From positions 1-64,000 of the forward strand of contig OZ251487.1 of assembly GCA_965242685.1 (NCBI GenBank): 64,000 nt of DNA, read 5' to 3'. The position numbers and the translations under genes are program-made. This document shows, piece by piece, positions 16,209 to 24,095 of this stretch. The first letter of the stretch is position 1. Each line of letters starts with the position of its first letter. The notes beneath the pieces were generated by a model, which worked only from the letters and a program-made list of their open reading frames with translations, was not told where the DNA came from and ran no database searches. This DNA comes from G965215055 sp965242685. Lineage in GTDB: Bacteria > Pseudomonadota > Gammaproteobacteria > UBA4575.

Positions 16209-17138
16209 ATGAAAAACTTGGCGTTTTACAAAACAGTATTAGATTGTGAAACAGCAGATCAAGTTTTCAGTTTTCTGGTTGAAAATCTAAAGCCAAGCAA
16301 TAGGATTTGGGCTTATTTTGTAAATTGGGAAAAAGTTTTTGCTAAAACAAGAGAAATTGAGATTGAGTTGAACTGCCTGAATTATCTTATCGGCAAAGAC
16401 AATTTTGATGATGAATTTCGTTTTTTGATCAAGAGAAATCCGAGTATCGCAAAGGCTATTCCTGCATTGGTTGTTAGAGACGGAAGCAACACAACAAAAT
16501 TCAACATTCTTGTCGACTATCAAAACAAAAAGTTTACCTACGAAAATTACGATTTTTCTAAAAAAAACATCTCTGACCAAGATATAGAGAAGTATTTACA
16601 GTTTATAAAGGAAACGGGGCTGAAAACCCTAATAGCAGATAGGAAAATTAAAAACTTGGTTGATTATATGATCGGCGTTGAAGCCGGGCTTGATAGCAAC
16701 GGGCGAAAAAATCGTAGTGGTAAAGTAATGGAAAAAATCGTTGATACCTTCATCAAGGATGTCTGCGAAAAAAACAATTTTATCTACTTGAAAGAAGCGA
16801 ATGCCAACAAAGTCAAAGCGCAATTCAGCTATGAGGTGCCGGTTGACAAGTCATCTCGTCGTTATGATTTTGTAATTGATAACGGTGAAGAATTATTTAT
16901 TGTTGAAACGAATTTTTATGGTGGTGGTGGCTCAAAGCTGAAAGCAACGGCAGGGGAATATAGAAATTTATTTGACGTGCTAAACGGAAAACACAAATTT
17001 CTCTGGATTACGGACGGAAAGGGGTGGGAGACCACAAAACAGCCACTGCAAGAAACCTTTGAACACAACGATTATCTTTTCAATCTCGCAATGCTTGAGA
17101 AAGGTATTTTAGAATTCCTGCTTAATCGGACAATGTAG
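16209..17138 (+). CDS. DpnII/MboI-family type II restriction endonuclease
   Basis: This family cuts GATC when the adenine is unmethylated. The C-terminal block RRYDFVIDNGEELFIVETNFYGGGGSKLKATAGEY holds the family nuclease core (Asp, then Glu-Thr-Asn). At 309 aa it is full length. The gene is AT-rich compared with the hsd genes, a sign of transfer. A typical DpnII locus also has a Dam-like methyltransferase; none is seen here, and the DpnA-like partner is frameshifted, so host protection must come from elsewhere or the locus is switched or decaying. Specificity is inferred from family, not tested. Confidence 0.88.
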   Translation: MKNLAFYKTVLDCETADQVFSFLVENLKPSNRIWAYFVNWEKVFAKTREIEIELNCLNYLIGKDNFDDEFRFLIKRNPSIAKAIPALVVRDGSNTTKFNILVDYQNKKFTYENYDFSKKNISDQDIEKYLQFIKETGLKTLIADRKIKNLVDYMIGVEAGLDSNGRKNRSGKVMEKIVDTFIKDVCEKNNFIYLKEANANKVKAQFSYEVPVDKSSRRYDFVIDNGEELFIVETNFYGGGGSKLKATAGEYRNLFDVLNGKHKFLWITDGKGWETTKQPLQETFEHNDYLFNLAMLEKGILEFLLNRTM

Positions 17139-17170
17139 TGGATCAGTACTGCATGCGGTTGATAATATGA

Positions 17171-17187
17171 TACAGTATGATACTGTA
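17171..17187. promoter_or_regulatory. 8-bp perfect dyad downstream of the endonuclease
   Basis: TACAGTAT-G-ATACTGTA is a perfect inverted repeat with a one-base centre. It could be an operator for the leader/coiled-coil unit to its right or a scar of the island boundary. No protein candidate is evident. Confidence 0.45.
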
Positions 17188-17253
17188 GGCTCATCGTAGG
17201 ATCAGGTGTACGCAAGAATATAGAGTATAGGAACAAATGATGCCTGTATATTG

Positions 17254-17273
17254 CCCCCCCCCCCCCCCCCCCC
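17254..17273 (+). repeat. C20 tract in an orphaned autotransporter leader
   Basis: An AGGA site, ATGATG start (17237) and five codons precede 20 C. The following ~70 bp match the leader of the minus-strand autotransporter after its own C18 tract (for example ACTACTACATCCC versus ATTACCACATCCC). In all three possible frames the translation stops before the coiled-coil gene at 17439 (the longest stops near 17400), so this copy is cut off from its gene. Confidence 0.75.
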
Positions 17274-17367
17274 GCGATGTGCAACTACTACATCCCATGT
17301 AGGCCGTAGCAGGGAATGCGGCTGGATTGGCTGTAATGACTTGGATTTATTTCTATTTCACCAAAGC

Positions 17368-17576
17368 CGGGCGGCCATCGCGGCTTATTCCAATGACGCT
17401 TAAACTTCGCTATGATGTTGGGAGTTTAGGATAAAGTCATGTATGCAATAGACACCGCCGAGGCCATCAGGAAATTGACCGCCGCCGACATGCCGGAGGC
17501 GCAGGCGCGCGTGATTGTGGATACGTTCAAACACCCCGACGCGGAAGTAGCCACCAAGACAGATCTTGAAGCACTG
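17368..17576. repeat. Left outer arm of the inverted duplication
   Basis: The sequence from about 17368 through the first ~135 bp of the coiled-coil gene matches 23552-23763 in reverse complement with few differences. It includes the shared upstream region GCGGCTTATTCCA, which may carry the promoter of both genes. Confidence 0.8.
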
Positions 17577-18023
17577 AGACAAGAGCTTAAGGCGGATGGT
17601 AAAGCGCTAAGACAAGAGCTTAAGGCGGATAATAAAGGGTTAAGACAAGAGCTTAAGGCAGATATTGAAGCACTGAGACAAGAGCTTAAAACAAGTATCA
17701 AAGAGCTAAGACAAGAATTTAAGACGGATATTGAAGGGCTTAAGGCAGATAATAAAGGGTTAAGACAAGAGCTTAAGGCAGATATTGAAGCGCTGAGACA
17801 AGAGCTTAAGGCGGATATTGAAGGGCTTAAGGCAGATAATAAAGGGTTAAGACAAGAGTTTAAGGCGGATATTGAAGGGCTTAAGGCAGATAATAAAGGG
17901 TTAAGACAAGAGTTTAAGGCGGATATTTCCAAACTTCAAATCGGTCAGACCTGGCTTCAATGGGCAATCGGGTTAAACTTAGGCCTTACCCTGCTAATAG
18001 TGGGCAAACTCCTGTTTTTCTGA
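17439..18023 (+). CDS. DUF1640/CCDC90-type coiled-coil membrane protein, long form
   Basis: The N-terminal ~45 residues form a small conserved head (TAEAIRKLTAADMPEAQARVIVDTFK), typical of DUF1640 proteins, followed by a long coiled coil and one C-terminal membrane helix (about residues 173-193). The coiled coil is made of 11- and 7-residue repeats of the type LRQELKAD(N/I)xx. Family function in bacteria is unknown; eukaryotic relatives include mitochondrial MCUR1. A 123-aa paralogue with an almost identical head lies at 23318-23689 on the other strand. The protein would be anchored in the inner membrane with the coiled coil on one side. Confidence 0.8.
   Translation: MYAIDTAEAIRKLTAADMPEAQARVIVDTFKHPDAEVATKTDLEALRQELKADGKALRQELKADNKGLRQELKADIEALRQELKTSIKELRQEFKTDIEGLKADNKGLRQELKADIEALRQELKADIEGLKADNKGLRQEFKADIEGLKADNKGLRQEFKADISKLQIGQTWLQWAIGLNLGLTLLIVGKLLFF
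17566..17930 (+). repeat. Tandem 33-bp and 21-bp units coding for the coiled coil
   Basis: The block AAGACAAGAGCTTAAGGC recurs about every 33 bp, with shorter 21-bp units (GGGCTTAAGGCAGATAATAAA) mixed in. All steps keep the frame and add hendecads or heptads, so changes in copy number would alter the length of the coiled coil without breaking the protein. The paralogue has far fewer units. Confidence 0.85.
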
Positions 18024-18101
18024 CATGGAAATGGAAATAAACCGCCTATTCGCTAAATTGGCTGGATTGCAACACCAAGGGAACGGGCTGAACTGGATGC
18101 C

Positions 18102-20771
18102 ATGGAAATAAACCCCCTCACACACCGCCTTTTGGCGGCGTTACTGTTTGTGCCGCTACTGCTTGCGGCGGGTACGGCGGGGGCGCACACCCTAGGTCAG
18201 GACCCTCATATGCACGGCGAGGTGTTGTTGAACGGGGCGACCACGCTGACCGTTTTGGAGGGCCAGGCGGATACCGTTGACGTCACCGTCAGATGCACGG
18301 CGGGCTGCAGCAGGTCTAACGTTAACTCGCCGGTTCAGCGCGCCAGCGCCTACTTCACCATCAGCGCCACGGCCCCCGCCAGTGGCGACGGCGTCACGCT
18401 CAACAGCGTTCCGCGGACGCGGTTCACCATACTACCCCCCCCAGCCGCTGTGAATCTGGGCACCACCGATGCCGACACCGCAACGCTCACGATTGCCGGC
18501 AATACGGCCACGGACGGATCCCGGACCGTGACGGTGAACGCGGCGGGGTTTTTCACATCGAATATACCGGACTCGTCGCCGACCGTGAACTCTTACTTCT
18601 ACTCTGTATTTGACTATGCACCGTTCGTAACGGGCGCCACACTGACGATTCTGGACGACGAGACCACGAGTCTGAGGGTGACCGAGACTGGCGGTGAGAC
18701 CGAGGTCACCGAGGCCGGCGGCACGGACTCGTTCACGGTGGTGCTGCCGACCTCACCCACAGGGGCTTCGGTGGAGGTGGCGGTGTCGAGCGACGACGCC
18801 GACGAGTGCGAAGTGTCGGTGGACGATGGCGTGACCTACGTCGCCGCCGGCGCCAGCGGGACGTTGACGTTCCTGCCCGATGGCGGCAGCGAAGACCCGT
18901 CCATACAGACGAGGTTGTGGAACACCCTGCAGACGGTGACGGTGCGGGGCGTGGACGATGGCGTGCTGGATCCCGGCGAGCAGTGCACCGTGCGGCTGGA
19001 CCCGAGCAGTCCGCCCCCTACCGGCAGCACCGCCTACCACACGATGCCGGATGTGACGGTGATGGTGACCAATGTGGACGACGAGATGCTGGGGACGGGT
19101 TTGGTGCTGTCGAAGGCCACCGTGTCGACCGGCGAGGACGGCATGACGGACACCTTCACGGTGCGGCTGGAGCTGGAACCGACGGCAGACGTGACGGTGG
19201 CGGTGAGCAGTAGCGACCCCACCGAGGCCACGGTCAGTCCGACCAGCCTGACGTTCGACGCCACTAACTGGAATAGTACCCAGACCGTGACCGTGACGGG
19301 CGTGGACGATGATCCGCCGGTTCCGGACGGGCTGCAGCCCTACACGATCACGATGTCATTGACCAGTTCGGACATGAGCTATAGCGGCCTGAGCGTGACG
19401 GTGTCGGGCACCAACAAGGACGACGACGGCACGGAGAATGAGGTAACGGAAGTACTGTTGCCGGAAGTGGCGCGGGCGATGGCGGACAGCCGCGCGACGG
19501 CGGTGCGTCAACGCCTCGAGCGGGCGGATTTGGGCGGTGCGCCTACATCACCATCGCTGACAGAAAACGTAAACTTGGAACGGCTGATGCGTCACGGGGC
19601 GGCTATGCAGGAAGACGGGGAATTGGACTGGAAACGACACCTGCTGCCGCAGGCGGCGTTTGCCTTGTCGCTGGACGATGACGAGGGCATGGGTAGCGAC
19701 ATCGTCTTATGGGGCGGCGGCGACTACCGCGACCTCGATGGCGAGGCGCGCGGCGTGAAGTGGGACGGCGACGTGACCAGCGCCCACCTGGGGGCGGATC
19801 GATTGCTGGCAAACGGTCTGCGTGTGGGGCTGGCGGCCACCTGGTCGGAGGCGAAATTAGATTACGGACACCAGGGTCAAAAGGGCAAGTGGGAGCTGGA
19901 GATGACCAGTGCGCAACCCTATTTGGGATGGATCACGCCGGGCGGCATCAGCCTATGGGCGATGGCGGGCGTTGGCAGTGGCGATTTAGAGATCGTCGCC
20001 GGCGGGCAGCGTCAGAAGTCGGACGCCGACATGCGAATGGCCTCGGCCGGGGCGCGGGGGCCGTTGTACGCGGCCAATGGCACCGAGGTCTCGCTGCGGG
20101 GCGAGGCGATGTATGCGGATTTCGAAGTGGACGACAACGGCGATGGCATTCAACGACAGAAGTCGGACGCAACACGCTTGCGGGTGGCGGTAGAGGCAAG
20201 GCAGGAGAAAATCCTGGCATCGGGCGCGCGGTTATTGCCAAGATTTGAACTGGGCGTGCGTTATGACGGCGGCGATGGCGACACCGGCAGTGGTGCGGAA
20301 GTGGGCGTGGGCGTAGACTACGGGTCGGGCCGGTTGGGTCTGACGGCGGGCGCGCGGACGCTGGTGGCGAATTCGGATTACGATGAATGGGGCGCGAACG
20401 TATCGCTGGTATACAGGGCGATGACCGATGGGCGAGGTCTACACATCACCCTGACGCCGACCTGGGGGACCGCCGAGAGCGGTCTACAGCGGTTGTGGAA
20501 GGCGGGGGCGGCATTATACGAGGAAGACGAAGAAGACCCGGACAGCAGTCTAAAGCTGGACGGCGAGATCGGCTACGGACGGCATCATATCGGCGGACTG
20601 CTGACGCCGTACTTGGGGATGAGCGTGCGGGACGAAGGGCGTCACTATCGGTTGGGCGGACGTTTCAAGTTACGTGAAACCCTGACGCTGAACACCGAAT
20701 GCGAACGTCTGGAGCAAGACCGTGCCGACACCGAACACGGCATCGGCGTAACCGTCGAGTATAGGTGGTGA
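18102..20771 (+). CDS. Autotransporter with three Ig/Calx-beta-like passenger repeats
   Basis: An N-terminal signal peptide (residues 1-28, cut near AGAHT) is followed by three beta-sandwich-like repeats, each ending in a motif like TLTILDDE or VMVTNVDDE (about residues 30-190, 190-325 and 325-445). Then come a helical linker (MADSRATAVRQRLE, about 460) and a C-terminal ~350-residue beta-barrel of the autotransporter type ending in a terminal aromatic (EYRW). The middle repeats resemble the bacterial TVTVTGVDDD repeats common in adhesins. The protein should be exported by Sec and displayed on the outer membrane. The last ~440 codons are nearly identical to those of the minus-strand gene at 21217-23241. 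Adhesion is inferred. Confidence 0.85.
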   Translation: MEINPLTHRLLAALLFVPLLLAAGTAGAHTLGQDPHMHGEVLLNGATTLTVLEGQADTVDVTVRCTAGCSRSNVNSPVQRASAYFTISATAPASGDGVTLNSVPRTRFTILPPPAAVNLGTTDADTATLTIAGNTATDGSRTVTVNAAGFFTSNIPDSSPTVNSYFYSVFDYAPFVTGATLTILDDETTSLRVTETGGETEVTEAGGTDSFTVVLPTSPTGASVEVAVSSDDADECEVSVDDGVTYVAAGASGTLTFLPDGGSEDPSIQTRLWNTLQTVTVRGVDDGVLDPGEQCTVRLDPSSPPPTGSTAYHTMPDVTVMVTNVDDEMLGTGLVLSKATVSTGEDGMTDTFTVRLELEPTADVTVAVSSSDPTEATVSPTSLTFDATNWNSTQTVTVTGVDDDPPVPDGLQPYTITMSLTSSDMSYSGLSVTVSGTNKDDDGTENEVTEVLLPEVARAMADSRATAVRQRLERADLGGAPTSPSLTENVNLERLMRHGAAMQEDGELDWKRHLLPQAAFALSLDDDEGMGSDIVLWGGGDYRDLDGEARGVKWDGDVTSAHLGADRLLANGLRVGLAATWSEAKLDYGHQGQKGKWELEMTSAQPYLGWITPGGISLWAMAGVGSGDLEIVAGGQRQKSDADMRMASAGARGPLYAANGTEVSLRGEAMYADFEVDDNGDGIQRQKSDATRLRVAVEARQEKILASGARLLPRFELGVRYDGGDGDTGSGAEVGVGVDYGSGRLGLTAGARTLVANSDYDEWGANVSLVYRAMTDGRGLHITLTPTWGTAESGLQRLWKAGAALYEEDEEDPDSSLKLDGEIGYGRHHIGGLLTPYLGMSVRDEGRHYRLGGRFKLRETLTLNTECERLEQDRADTEHGIGVTVEYRW
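19450..20771 (+). repeat. Left inner arm: 1.3-kb inverted repeat of the autotransporter C-terminal region
   Basis: Runs from LPEVARAMADS to the stop codon. It is matched in reverse complement by 21217-22545 with only scattered differences, mainly near FALSLD and in the last 20 codons. The match ends at the stop codon itself on this side. Confidence 0.9.
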
Positions 20772-21023
20772 AATCACCCGCCATCGAACGCCTAAAAACC
20801 GATCTACGGCCTTCTGATCTGGAATCAACAGTATATAGCACGCCTAGATAACCAATCTACAATTCTACTCTGATCAAAAAACCACCAGCCGTTGCGGGTG
20901 GTAGAACCCTATTTCCGGGAAGGATATATTCCTAAAAGGGTGATTTTATCTCCCTTGTAGGCGGTATTTTTAACCGCCGAAAACCGAAAATCACCAAACA
21001 TTGAAAGCCTGAAAACCAAAGAT
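20772..21023. other. Spacer at the centre of the inverted duplication
   Basis: No gene is supported. Two small hairpins are present: ACCACC/GGTGGT (20881-20902) and GGCGGT/ACCGCC (20960-20978). The second is followed by an A-rich stretch and, on the minus strand, its loop is A/T-rich, so these may end transcription from the two converging autotransporter genes. Confidence 0.5.
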
Positions 21024-21230
21024 TCAGTTTCGAGGGAAAATCATCAAGTACCGCAAGTTGATTCTGATGCCGATCCTTGCGCCGATTTGGTGGGTCGGGG
21101 CGTAGCACAATAGCGTGTTGCCGCCGGGTAGCCGCAGCCTGTAGAGGAATTCGGTGCCGCGAAAGTGTTTTTCTTCTATTAGGGCGGTAGTTTTACTGCT
21201 GTCGTCATGCAGGATGTCACCACCTATACT
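21024..21230 (-). pseudogene. C-terminal fragment of an ABC-transporter ATPase (TOBE domain, Pot/Fbp type)
   Basis: On the minus strand, an open frame overlapping the end of the autotransporter gene reads through IEEKHFRGTEFLYRLRLPGG and NTLLCYAPTHQIGARIGIRI to LMIFPRN and a stop at 21024-21026. This is the layout of the TOBE domain at the end of polyamine/iron ABC ATPases. No ATPase domain precedes it; the autotransporter begins there instead. It is therefore a remnant cut by arrival of the autotransporter module. The frame was found by direct translation. Confidence 0.7.
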
Positions 21231-22545
21231 CGACGGTTACGCCGATACCGTGTTCGGTATCCTCGTCATCGTGTTCGAGGCGTTCGCATTCGGTGTTCAG
21301 CGTCAGCGTTTCACGCAACTTGAAGCGTCCGCCCAACCGGTAGTGACGCCCTTCGTCCCGCACGCTCATTCCCAAATACGGCGTCAGCAGTCCGCCGACG
21401 TGATGCCGTCCGTAGCCGATCTCGCCGTCCAGCTTTAGACTGCTGTCCGGGTCTTCTTGGTCTTCCTCGTACAAGGCGGTCCCCGCCTTCCACAACCGTT
21501 GCAGGCCGCTCTCGGCGGTCCCCCAGGTCGGCGTCAGGGTGATGTGCAGCCCTCGCCCATCCGTCATCGCCCTGTATACCAGCGATACGTTCGCGCCCCA
21601 TTCATCGTAATCCGAATTCGCCACCAGCGTCCGCGCGCCCGCCGTCAGACCCAACCGGCCCGACCCGTAGTCTACGCCCACGCCCACTTCCGCACCACTG
21701 CCGGTGTCGCCATCGCCGCCGTCATAACGCACGCCCAGTTCAAATCTTGGCAATAACCGCGCGCCCGATGCCAGGATTTTCTCCTGCCTTGCCTCTACCG
21801 CCACCCGCAAGCGCGTGGCGTCCGACTTCTGGCGTTGAATGCTATCGCCGTTGTCGTCCACTTCGAAATCCGCATACATCGCCTCGCCCCGCAGCGAGAC
21901 CTCGGTGCCATTGGCCGCGTACAACGGCCCCCGCGCCCCGGCCGAGGCCATCCGCATGTCGGCGTCCGACTTCTGACGCTGCCCGCCGGCGACGATCTCT
22001 AAATCGCCACTGCCAACGCCCGCCATCGCCCATAGGCTGATGCCGCCCGGCGTGATCCATCCCAAATAGGGTTGCGCACTGGTCATCTCCAGCTCCCACT
22101 TGCCCTTTTGACCCTGGTGTCCGTAATCTAATTTCGCCTCCGACCAGGTGGCCGCCAGCCCCACACGCAGACCGTTTGCCAGCAATCGATCCGCCCCCAG
22201 GTGGGCGCTGGTCACGTCGCCGTCCCACTTCACGCCGCGCGCCTCGCCATCGAGATCGCGGTAGTCGCCGCCGCCCCACAAGACGATGTCGCCACCGCCG
22301 CCCGCGTCATTCCCGTCCAGCGACAAGGCAAACGCCGCCTGCGGCAGCAGGTGTCGTTTCCAGTCTAATTCCCCGTCTTCCTGCATCGAGGCGCCGTGAC
22401 GCATCAGCCGTTCCAAGTTTAAGTTTTCTGTCAGCGAGGGTGATGTAGGCGCACCGCCCAAATCCGCCTGTTCGAGACGTTGACGCACCGCCGTCGCGCG
22501 GCTGTCCGCCATCGCCCGCGCCGCCTCCGGCAGCGACACTTCCGT
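21217..22545 (-). repeat. Right inner arm of the autotransporter inverted repeat
   Basis: Reverse complement of 19450-20771. Beyond the stop codon (21217) the two sides differ completely, so the repeat boundary coincides with the gene end. Confidence 0.9.
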
Positions 22546-23241
22546 CACCGCCTCCGTGGTCGCGGTCGAACCGCCACCCGGCACGTCGTCGTCCAGGATC
22601 GTCAGCGTGGCGGTCGTGACGACGGTATGATTCACTTGCCAATAAGCTTGCTCACCTGGAACGTCGCCGTCGCCAGGCCACTCCGCCGACACCGTCACCG
22701 TTCGGGTGCCGTCCAGGTCGTCGTTGTCGGGAATCATGAGCGTCACCACCCCGTTCTCGGGCCGCGTAAGAGTGATTACACCGCTGTTAGGTCTGTTATA
22801 CCTCAGCCGCGTATTGGTGCTCAGCGTGGCGCCGCCGGCGTCGGCGGGAGTCGTTACGACGATATCAAAATATGCAAGGGCATTTATGGTCGGCTGTGAA
22901 CTCGGACTGTAGTTGCAACCGTGAACAATGTGGGCGCAAAGGATGTTGACGGGGATGGTCGCCGCCTGCCCCTCGGTGACGGTAAGCGAACTGGCGCGTT
23001 CCGCGCCCAACTCTATATTGAAAATATGGTGCTGGCCGGAGCCGGCATGCGCCCCCGCCGTACCCGCCGTCAGCAGTAGCGGTGCGGCCACAGAAACGCC
23101 GGCCAAAAGTCGGCGTACAAGGCGATTGCGAAGTCCACGCATCACTGTAATCTGCGGTGGCCGCCGAACCTCACTACGATCTGCGCGGGATGTGGTAATT
23201 ACAAATCGGGGGGGGGGGGGGGGGGCAATATGTCGTTTCAT
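21217..23241 (-). CDS. Autotransporter with one passenger repeat and a C18 tract after the start codon
   Basis: The barrel and linker are nearly identical to those of the plus-strand autotransporter, but only one Ig-like passenger repeat is present (ending TLTILDDDVPG). From ATG 23241 (GTGGAG about 11 nt upstream) translation gives MKRHIA, a proline run from 18 C, 15-20 residues, and then a signal peptide starting MRGLRNRL with cut near AGAHA. The tract is in frame as sequenced, so expression from 23241 would be ON. An inner ATG at 23142 begins directly at the signal peptide and would give a protein independent of the tract; which start is used is open. Confidence 0.82.
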   Translation of the reverse strand: MKRHIAPPPPPRFVITTSRADRSEVRRPPQITVMRGLRNRLVRRLLAGVSVAAPLLLTAGTAGAHAGSGQHHIFNIELGAERASSLTVTEGQAATIPVNILCAHIVHGCNYSPSSQPTINALAYFDIVVTTPADAGGATLSTNTRLRYNRPNSGVITLTRPENGVVTLMIPDNDDLDGTRTVTVSAEWPGDGDVPGEQAYWQVNHTVVTTATLTILDDDVPGGGSTATTEAVTEVSLPEAARAMADSRATAVRQRLEQADLGGAPTSPSLTENLNLERLMRHGASMQEDGELDWKRHLLPQAAFALSLDGNDAGGGGDIVLWGGGDYRDLDGEARGVKWDGDVTSAHLGADRLLANGLRVGLAATWSEAKLDYGHQGQKGKWELEMTSAQPYLGWITPGGISLWAMAGVGSGDLEIVAGGQRQKSDADMRMASAGARGPLYAANGTEVSLRGEAMYADFEVDDNGDSIQRQKSDATRLRVAVEARQEKILASGARLLPRFELGVRYDGGDGDTGSGAEVGVGVDYGSGRLGLTAGARTLVANSDYDEWGANVSLVYRAMTDGRGLHITLTPTWGTAESGLQRLWKAGTALYEEDQEDPDSSLKLDGEIGYGRHHVGGLLTPYLGMSVRDEGRHYRLGGRFKLRETLTLNTECERLEHDDEDTEHGIGVTVEYRW
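23208..23225 (-). repeat. G18 (C18 in gene sense) near the autotransporter start
   Basis: Eighteen G on the plus strand, five codons after ATG 23241 of the minus-strand gene. This is the classic layout for on/off phase variation by slippage. If the inner ATG at 23142 is used, the tract would instead lie in the untranslated leader. Confidence 0.85.
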
Positions 23242-23317
23242 CGGCAGCTGCTCCACGTGAGTTTGTCCTGTAATTCTCGCATACAATAATACACTAGTTA
23301 TAATATCAGCGGTTCAA

Positions 23318-23689
23318 TCAAAAAAATACGAGTTTGAGCACGATTAGCAGGGTAAAGCTTAAATTTGCCCCGATGGCCCATTTGATCCATTTTAACTCTG
23401 TTCTAAACTCTGCTCTAAGCTCTCTACTATCCGCCTTAAGCTCTTGTTTTAGCCCTTTGATACCGGTCTCAAGATCTTTCCCAAACTCTTGCCTCAGCTC
23501 TTGTTTCAGTGCTTTATTATCCGCCTTAAGCTCTTGTTTCAGCCCGTTGATACTGGTCTCAAGATCTGTCTTGGTGGCTACTTCCGCGTCGGGATGTTTG
23601 AACGTATCCACAATCACCCGCGCCTGCGCCTCCGGCATGTCGGCGGCGGTCAATTTCCTGATGGCCTCGGCGGTGTCTATGGCATACAT
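23318..23689 (-). CDS. DUF1640/CCDC90-type coiled-coil membrane protein, short form
   Basis: At 123 aa it has the same head as the long form at 17439 (MYAIDTAEAIRKLTAADM), a coiled coil of only about five repeat units (LKQELKADNKA, LKQELRQEFGKD) and a C-terminal membrane helix with FF at the end. It lies 77 nt upstream of ATG 23241 of the autotransporter and is likely co-transcribed with it. Same unknown role as its paralogue. Confidence 0.8.
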   Translation of the reverse strand: MYAIDTAEAIRKLTAADMPEAQARVIVDTFKHPDAEVATKTDLETSINGLKQELKADNKALKQELRQEFGKDLETGIKGLKQELKADSRELRAEFRTELKWIKWAIGANLSFTLLIVLKLVFF

Positions 23690-23763
23690 GGCTTTATCCT
23701 AAACTCCCACATCATAGCGAAGTCTAAGCGTCACTGGAATAAGCCGCGATGGCCGCGGGCCGG
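23552..23763 (-). repeat. Right outer arm of the inverted duplication
   Basis: Reverse complement of 17368-17576; covers the gene head and about 75 bp upstream. Homology stops near 23763. Confidence 0.8.
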
Positions 23764-24095
23764 AAAATGCACCTAAAATTCAAAAACCTAGTCCTCTCCC
23801 TATTCCAGGATGATCACGGTGTCGCATACTATACTATATTATTTCCTAAGGTGAAAATACGTTAAAAAAGCCCGTACCCGTCTTTTGCCGGCCGCGTACC
23901 TCGAGCATGTATGAGCTTTTCCCTTATGGTAGAATTTCAAGGAGGGCTTAAATACCACTAAATGCCATTAAATGTTGCTAAATATCATCAAACTACCGCT
24001 AAATATTACTAAATGCCTCTAAATTGTATCATTATCGTCGACTTTGTATCATCACCCCTGTATATCATTTCTAGAAAAGGCTTTGTCCCGCCGGC
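23764..24095. other. Intergenic region upstream of the 1102-residue gene
   Basis: About 330 bp without a gene. It contains a possible -10 (TAGAAT, near 23927-23932) and the phased 10-bp repeats listed separately. Nothing else is recognised. Confidence 0.6.
23949..24026 (+). repeat. Eight 10-bp phased TAAAT repeats
   Basis: CTAAATGCCA-like units follow each other every 10 bp (one step of 11): TAAATACCAC, TAAATGCCAT, TAAATGTTGC, TAAATATCAT, CAAACTACCG, TAAATATTAC, TAAATGCCTC, TAAATTG. The period equals about one helical turn, so all units face one side of the DNA. They end about 70 bp before the start codon of the large gene. Iteron-like protein binding or DNA bending is plausible. Confidence 0.75.

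Larger units (their letters stand above)
17139..17438. other. Intergenic region with dyad, orphan polyC leader and right-arm homology
   Basis: This 300-bp gap has no gene I can support. It holds a perfect dyad (17171-17187), the C20 leader remnant (17237-17345) and, from about 17368, the sequence shared in inverted orientation with 23690-23763 upstream of the second coiled-coil gene. Confidence 0.7.

Noticed and set aside
17072..17284. Minus-strand frame with a poly-Gly run from the C20 tract
   Set aside because: Overlaps the endonuclease end, lacks a ribosome site and homology; the leader homology is on the plus strand.
19603..20248. Arg/Pro-rich open frames on both strands in the autotransporter barrel
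   Set aside because: GC-rich shadow frames; identical shadows appear in the inverted copy, as expected for a duplicated gene.
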